Source: Spirilliplanes yamanashiensis (GTDB taxonomy: Bacteria > Actinomycetota > Actinomycetes > Mycobacteriales > Micromonosporaceae). From it: a stretch of 64,000 nt of DNA. The notes beneath the pieces were generated by a model. That model saw nothing but the letters and a program-made list of their open reading frames with translations. It searched no databases and had not been told where the DNA came from. Positions 60,354 to 64,000 of the stretch are shown one piece after another (position 1 is the first letter of the stretch; each line of letters opens with the position of its first letter). The position numbers and the translations under genes are program-made. The stretch is taken from the NCBI RefSeq assembly GCF_016863475.1, contig NZ_BOOY01000002.1, positions 1 through 64,000 on the forward strand, given 5' to 3'.

Positions 60354-60359
60354 ACAGTA
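60354..60359 (-). promoter_or_regulatory. Putative leaderless -10 box (TACTGT) for dapD
   Basis: TACTGT, 6 nt before the dapD GTG. Confidence 0.45.
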
Positions 60360-60436
60360 CTAAAGCCCGCCGGCCCGGTCAGTGCGCCCGGTCACCGCCG
60401 TCCACAACTGGCCCGTGCGGCTTCACCCGGGGCCGG

Positions 60437-60442
60437 TAGGGT
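60437..60442 (+). promoter_or_regulatory. Putative leaderless -10 box (TAGGGT) for dapE
   Basis: TAGGGT, 7 nt before the dapE ATG. Confidence 0.5.
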
Positions 60443-60449
60443 GCGCCCT

Positions 60450-61535
60450 ATGGCGAACCCGCTGACCCCGGATGTGCTGGTCGACCCGGTCGAGTTGACC
60501 CGCGCGCTGGTCGACATCGAGTCCGTGTCGCGGAACGAGAAGCGCATCGCCGACTGCGTCGAGGAGGTGCTGCGGCAGCTGCCGCACCTGTCCGTCGAGC
60601 GGTTCGGCCACACGCTCATGGCCCGCACCGAGCTGGGCCGCGCGCAGCGGGTCGTGCTCGCCGGGCACCTCGACACCGTGCCGCTGAACGACAACTTCCC
60701 GTCGACCGTCGTCGACGACCTGATCTACGGGTGCGGCACGTCCGACATGAAGTCCGGCGTGGCGCTCGCCCTGCACCTGGCCGCCACCCTGCCCGACCCC
60801 CGGTTCGACCTCACCTACTTCTTCTACGAGGCGGAGGAGATCGAGGGCAAGTACAACGGGCTCAAGCTGGTCGGCGACGCGCACCCCGAGTGGCTCGCCG
60901 CCGACTTCGCGGTGCTGCTCGAGCCCACGTACGGGGTGGTCGAGGCCGGCTGCCAGGGCACCCTGCGGGTGCTGGTGCGCACCACCGGCCGGCGGGCGCA
61001 CTCGGCCCGGTCGTGGCGCGGGGTGAACGCCATCCACGCCGCGGGCGAGGCGCTGAACCGGCTCCAGGCGTACGCGCCGCGCACGGTCACCATCGACGGC
61101 TGCACGTACCGCGAGGGGCTGAACGCGGTCCGCATCGCGGGCGGCGTCGCGGGCAACGTCATCCCGGACGCCTGCGAGCTGGAGGTCAACTTCCGGTTCG
61201 CGCCGGACCGCGACGAGAAGGGCGCGCTGGAGCACGTCCTCGAGGTGTTCGAGGGTTACGAGGTGGAGCTGACCGACTCCGCCCCGGGCGCCCTGCCGGG
61301 CCTGACGGCGGCGCCGGCGCGGGAGTTCCTCGCGGCGGTCGGCGCCGAGCCGGCGGCGAAGCTGGGCTGGACCGACGTGGCCCGGTTCGCGTCCCTGGGC
61401 ATCCCGGCGATGAACTACGGCCCCGGCGACCCGCTGCTGGCGCACGCGCCCGACGAGCACGTGGAGATCGGCCGGATCCGCGACGGCGCGGCGACCCTGC
61501 ACCGCTGGCTGGCCCCCGAGGGCACCCAGGACTGA
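60450..61535 (+). CDS. dapE: Succinyl-diaminopimelate desuccinylase
   Basis: M20 zinc peptidase-fold enzyme that frees LL-DAP, 361 aa. Metal sites: LAGHLDTVPLND, GCGTSDMKSGVAL (bridging Asp), the catalytic Glu pair in YEAEEIEGKYNG, and GRRAHSARSWRGVNA in the dimer domain. The start is fixed by the -10 box 7 nt upstream. Works with dapC and dapD in the same window. Confidence 0.94.
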   Translation: MANPLTPDVLVDPVELTRALVDIESVSRNEKRIADCVEEVLRQLPHLSVERFGHTLMARTELGRAQRVVLAGHLDTVPLNDNFPSTVVDDLIYGCGTSDMKSGVALALHLAATLPDPRFDLTYFFYEAEEIEGKYNGLKLVGDAHPEWLAADFAVLLEPTYGVVEAGCQGTLRVLVRTTGRRAHSARSWRGVNAIHAAGEALNRLQAYAPRTVTIDGCTYREGLNAVRIAGGVAGNVIPDACELEVNFRFAPDRDEKGALEHVLEVFEGYEVELTDSAPGALPGLTAAPAREFLAAVGAEPAAKLGWTDVARFASLGIPAMNYGPGDPLLAHAPDEHVEIGRIRDGAATLHRWLAPEGTQD

Positions 61536-61589
61536 CACCTCCGGCGCGACCGTTCGCGCAGCCGGACCGGCCGGCCGATCCACCCGATC

Positions 61590-61943
61590 ATGCTGACCAG
61601 CGCCGGCCGGGGCGACGGCGGGATGCAGGACTACGTCGACAGCCAGTCGGGCGGCCGCCTGTGGCTCGGCCAGGGCTCGGTCTCCGGCCGGCACCCGGTG
61701 CCGTTCACGACGGCCGAGACGGCGTGACCATCAAGGTCGGCCACGTCGGCGAGACGGCGTCCGTCCGGGTGATGTCGAACACGACCGGGGTCACCCTGTG
61801 GGGGCCCAACGCCTGCAAGCAGGGCTTCGTGTGGCGCGCCGCGGGGCGCCTTCGCCGGCGACCGCACGTGCGTGCGGACGGAGCGGCGCGAGCAGGCCCT
61901 GGCCGACAACGCGGCGGCCGGCAGCCGGGTGCGGGGCCAGTAG
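61590..61943 (+). pseudogene. Frameshifted remnant of a secreted protein
   Basis: Three reading frames carry pieces of one protein: 61590-61727 (SGGRLWLGQGSVSG..., 45 codons), 61724 onward (VTIKVGHVGETASV..., CKQGFVWRAA), and from 61851 to the TAG at 61941-61943 (FAGDRTCV...REQALADNAAA). The CKQGFVWR...DRTCV...DNAAA block recurs in actinomycete secreted proteins. A +1 shift near 61848 and a stop at 61725 break it. No signal peptide or parent family could be named. Confidence 0.6.
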
Positions 61944-61998
61944 GAGACGCGTGCGCCGGCCGTCGCGGACGGCCGGCGCGCGTGGCGGTGCGCGGTGA

Positions 61999-62148
61999 TC
62001 AGGAGAGGGAGTCAGGCCCCGGTTCGGGTTCGGGCTCGGGGATGGACAGTGCCGGGGCGAGGGCGAGCGCCAGCCGGCGCTCCTCGACCGTCGCGCGGAT
62101 CTTCCGCTGCAGACGTCGCTTGACCTTCAGCCGTTCCATACGGGTCAT
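61999..62148 (-). CDS. Short basic protein with Pro-Glu tail
   Basis: A 49-aa protein: MTRMERLKVKRRLQRKIRA is basic and helical, then EERRLALALAPALSI and a tail PEPEPEPGP. A strong GAGAGGAG site lies 7-8 nt before the start (ATG 62148, or GTG 62151). No family known; possibly a nucleic-acid-binding micropeptide. Confidence 0.5.
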   Translation of the reverse strand: MTRMERLKVKRRLQRKIRATVEERRLALALAPALSIPEPEPEPGPDSLS

Positions 62149-62324
62149 CACGGTGGCTCCTCTCCGAGCTGCCCGCCGACGACGGGACGCCGTGCTGCCG
62201 TGCAGGTACGTATAAGACGCTCCAGCGCTACGTACGGTTGCTCCACCCTGGCAAAAGAGTGACGACGCCGCAATCGTCTTTCGGTATCTGGCCCAATGTC
62301 CGTTCCCGTGCCCCTCTGTCCGAC

Positions 62325-62330
62325 TACCGT
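62325..62330 (+). promoter_or_regulatory. Putative leaderless -10 box (TACCGT)
   Basis: TACCGT, 7 nt before the ATG at 62338. Confidence 0.5.
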
Positions 62331-62337
62331 TGATCGC

Positions 62338-63162
62338 ATGACCGAAGGACGCGAACAACGCCGCGGCACGGCGCCCGAACGCCACCGTGGAGCGGTCACC
62401 CTGCGGCGGGAATCGATCCCCCCGAGTACGGCGGACGAGCGGCTGCTCGACTCCCGGCGGCGCGACGACTGGAAAACGAAGGACGCCTGGCGGGCGTTGC
62501 GGATCCTGTCGGAGTTCGTCGAGGGCTTCGACACGCTGGCGGACCTGCCCCCGGCGGTGAGCGTGTTCGGCTCCGCCCGCAGCAAACCGGACAGTCCCGA
62601 GTGCGCGCTGGCCGCCGACCTGGGCGCCGCGCTGGCCGACGCCGGCTACGCCGTGATCACCGGCGGCGGGCCCGGCGTCATGGAGGCCGCCAACCGCGGC
62701 GCCACCGAGGCCGGCGGGACCAGCGTCGGCCTGGGCATCGAGCTGCCGTTCGAGCAGGGCATCAACGACTGGGTCGACATCGGCATCGACTTCCGGTACT
62801 TCTTCGCCCGCAAGACCATGTTCGTCAAGTACGCGCAGGCGTTCGTGGTGCTGCCCGGCGGGTTCGGCACGATGGACGAGCTGTTCGAGGCGCTGACGCT
62901 GGTGCAGACCCGCAAAGTCACCCGGTTCCCGGTGGTCCTGATGGGCCGGTCGTACTGGCAGGGGCTGCTGGACTGGCTGCGGGACACGATGGAGGCCGAC
63001 GGCAAGATCGGCCCGGCCGACCTGGAGCTGATCCTCGTCACGGACGACGTGGCCGAGGCGGTCCGGCACATCGTGGAGGCCGACGCGGCGCTCGCCGCCG
63101 AGCGCGACGGGCTGCAACAATCGGTCGTGCAGCGGCTGGCGAAGGAAACCGGGGAGAGTTGA
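62338..63162 (+). CDS. LOG-family (TIGR00730) phosphoribohydrolase-like protein, copy 1
   Basis: A 274-aa cytokinin-riboside-monophosphate phosphoribohydrolase-fold protein, often misnamed lysine decarboxylase. VSVFGSAR, TGGGPGVMEAANRGA and PGGFGTMDE are the family motifs. It has a longer N-terminus (about 75 residues) than copy 2. Start ATG 62338 is fixed by TACCGT; an upstream ATG at 62296 is less likely. The next gene starts right at its stop. Confidence 0.88.
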   Translation: MTEGREQRRGTAPERHRGAVTLRRESIPPSTADERLLDSRRRDDWKTKDAWRALRILSEFVEGFDTLADLPPAVSVFGSARSKPDSPECALAADLGAALADAGYAVITGGGPGVMEAANRGATEAGGTSVGLGIELPFEQGINDWVDIGIDFRYFFARKTMFVKYAQAFVVLPGGFGTMDELFEALTLVQTRKVTRFPVVLMGRSYWQGLLDWLRDTMEADGKIGPADLELILVTDDVAEAVRHIVEADAALAAERDGLQQSVVQRLAKETGES

Positions 63163-63744
63163 GTGGCGGCGGTCCTGGTGTTCTGCGGTTCGTCCACCGC
63201 CCTCGACCCGGAGTACCTGGAGCTCGCCGCCGAGACCGGCCGTGAGCTGGCCCGGCGGGGGCACACCCTGGTCTCCGGCGGCGGACGCGTCGGCATGATG
63301 GGCGCGGTGGCCGAGGGCGCCCGGTCCGGCGGGGCGCCCACGCTGGGCGTCATCCCGCAGTCGCTGGTGGACCTCGAGGTGGCCGACACGGCCAGCGACG
63401 AGCTGCTGATCACCGAGTCGATGAACGAGCGCAAGGACCTGATGCTCGCCAAGTCCGACGCGATCATCACGCTGCCCGGCGGCCTGGGCACCCTCGACGA
63501 GCTGTTCGAGGTGTGGACCACCGCCACGCTGGGCGTGCACCGCAAGCCGATCGTCCTGCTCGACCCGGACGGCTTCTACGCGGGCCTGCTGGCCTGGCTG
63601 CGGGCGGCGACCGACGCGCGGTTCGTCCGCCCGGCCGCGCTCGACCTGGTGACGCTCGCGACGTCGGTCGGCGCCGCGTTCGACGCCATCGAGGCCCCGG
63701 CGCAGCGCCCCGGACCGGACGAGACCGCCGCCGCGAAGGAGTGA
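63163..63744 (+). CDS. LOG-family phosphoribohydrolase-like protein, copy 2
   Basis: A 193-aa LOG protein, the plain type: VFCGSSTALDPEYL, SGGGRVGMMGAVAEGA and PGGLGTLDELFEVWT. Resembles M. tuberculosis Rv1205 (Log) in length. GTG immediately follows the TGA of copy 1. Substrate (nucleoside 5'-monophosphate) unproven. Confidence 0.88.
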   Translation: MAAVLVFCGSSTALDPEYLELAAETGRELARRGHTLVSGGGRVGMMGAVAEGARSGGAPTLGVIPQSLVDLEVADTASDELLITESMNERKDLMLAKSDAIITLPGGLGTLDELFEVWTTATLGVHRKPIVLLDPDGFYAGLLAWLRAATDARFVRPAALDLVTLATSVGAAFDAIEAPAQRPGPDETAAAKE

Positions 63745-63777
63745 GCCCTCGCGGCGGCGGCCGGTGCGTCAGCGGTG

Positions 63778-64000
63778 TCAGCCGAGGCCGGAGCGCATCG
63801 CCCCGATCAGCTCACCGTTGCTGGTGTCGCCGGACAGCTCCCAGAAGAAGGCGCCGCCGAGGCCCTGGTTGCGGGCGTAGGTCATCTTGCCGCCGATCGT
63901 GGCCGGGGTGTCGTAGCCCCACCACTGCCCGCCGCAGAAGGCGTACGCCGTGCCGCCGGCCGTGCCCGTCGCCGGGCAGCGGTTCTTCAGCACCTTGTAG
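63778..64000 (-). CDS. GH18 chitinase, C-terminal part
   Basis: Only the last ~73 residues lie in the window; the gene continues beyond position 64000. WWGYDTPATIGGKMTYARNQGLGGAFFWELSGDTSNGEL is the C-terminal end of a GH18 barrel, with the substrate-binding Trp of the last strand (FFWELSGD). Probably a secreted chitinase. Cys in NRCP and AFCGG may form a disulfide. Confidence 0.85.
   Translation of the reverse strand, partial: YKVLKNRCPATGTAGGTAYAFCGGQWWGYDTPATIGGKMTYARNQGLGGAFFWELSGDTSNGELIGAMRSGLG

Overview
This window is chromosomal DNA from a very GC-rich actinomycete. The mycothiol gene mshB, actinobacterial-type dapC/dapD/dapE, a three-gene sdhCAB, an ECF42-type sigma factor with a DGPF partner, and many TANNNT promoters placed 6-8 nt before a start codon all point to Actinomycetota. 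Protein sequence style suggests Micromonosporaceae, but this is an inference without a database search. No tRNA, rRNA, insertion sequence, prophage or CRISPR array was seen.

Layout. 0-12 kb: housekeeping and repair. valS (type-2 subtype), ogt, an Ada-AlkA fusion, two paralogous GT-C-like membrane proteins flanking a DinB-like protein, ychF, then small conserved proteins and a HIRAN-domain protein. 12-21.5 kb: MFS exporter, DGPF protein plus ECF42 sigma factor, YdeI-like protein, methyltransferase, Tat-type esterase, peptidase E, a PH-like protein, a degenerate pterin-dehydratase-like protein, a Nudix hydrolase and an LPXTG-type surface protein. 21.6-33.1 kb: an acyl-CoA/xenobiotic catabolic island. 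It holds fabG-acyl-CoA dehydrogenase-MaoC, a divergent TetR-aldehyde dehydrogenase-alcohol dehydrogenase operon, an epoxide hydrolase facing a CGNR regulator across a 9-bp-arm palindrome, and a translationally coupled operon SDR-SDR-kinase-acyl-CoA dehydrogenase-TetR that resembles the ACAD10/11 (4-hydroxyacyl-CoA) pathway.

33.2-37 kb: the sdhCAB operon, ended by a 14-bp hairpin and preceded by an AGGT-N7-ACCT dyad. 37-46 kb: tldE-tldD, an S9-family protein that has lost its catalytic Ser and His, mshB with a DUF6113-like membrane protein, and a VanW protein. 46-51.5 kb: FG-GAP secreted protein, GNAT, fdxA-dapC (apparent CTG start), a SIMPL protein and a candidate 88-nt small RNA. 57-64 kb: LysE/ArgO-LysR pair, G5 protein, divergent dapD and dapE, a frameshifted pseudogene, a 49-residue protein, tandem LOG phosphoribohydrolase-like genes, and the C-terminal end of a GH18 chitinase running off the window. 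The order mshB ... fdxA-dapC ... dapD/dapE ... LOG recalls the Mycobacterium tuberculosis Rv1170-Rv1205 interval.

Most unusual region: 51,976-56,655, lying between dapC and dapD. Two tandem, related operons encode seven small secreted proteins. Five are members of one family (PG motif, N-x3-F exactly 14 residues later, two cysteines 42-44 apart, C-terminal C-x4-5-F). The last gene of each operon encodes a fibronectin-III-like protein with a disordered tail. Each operon starts with a nearly identical 34-nt hairpin element in its leader. I infer a duplicated cell-surface or fibre-forming system with shared post-transcriptional or operator control. I cannot assign it to a named system.
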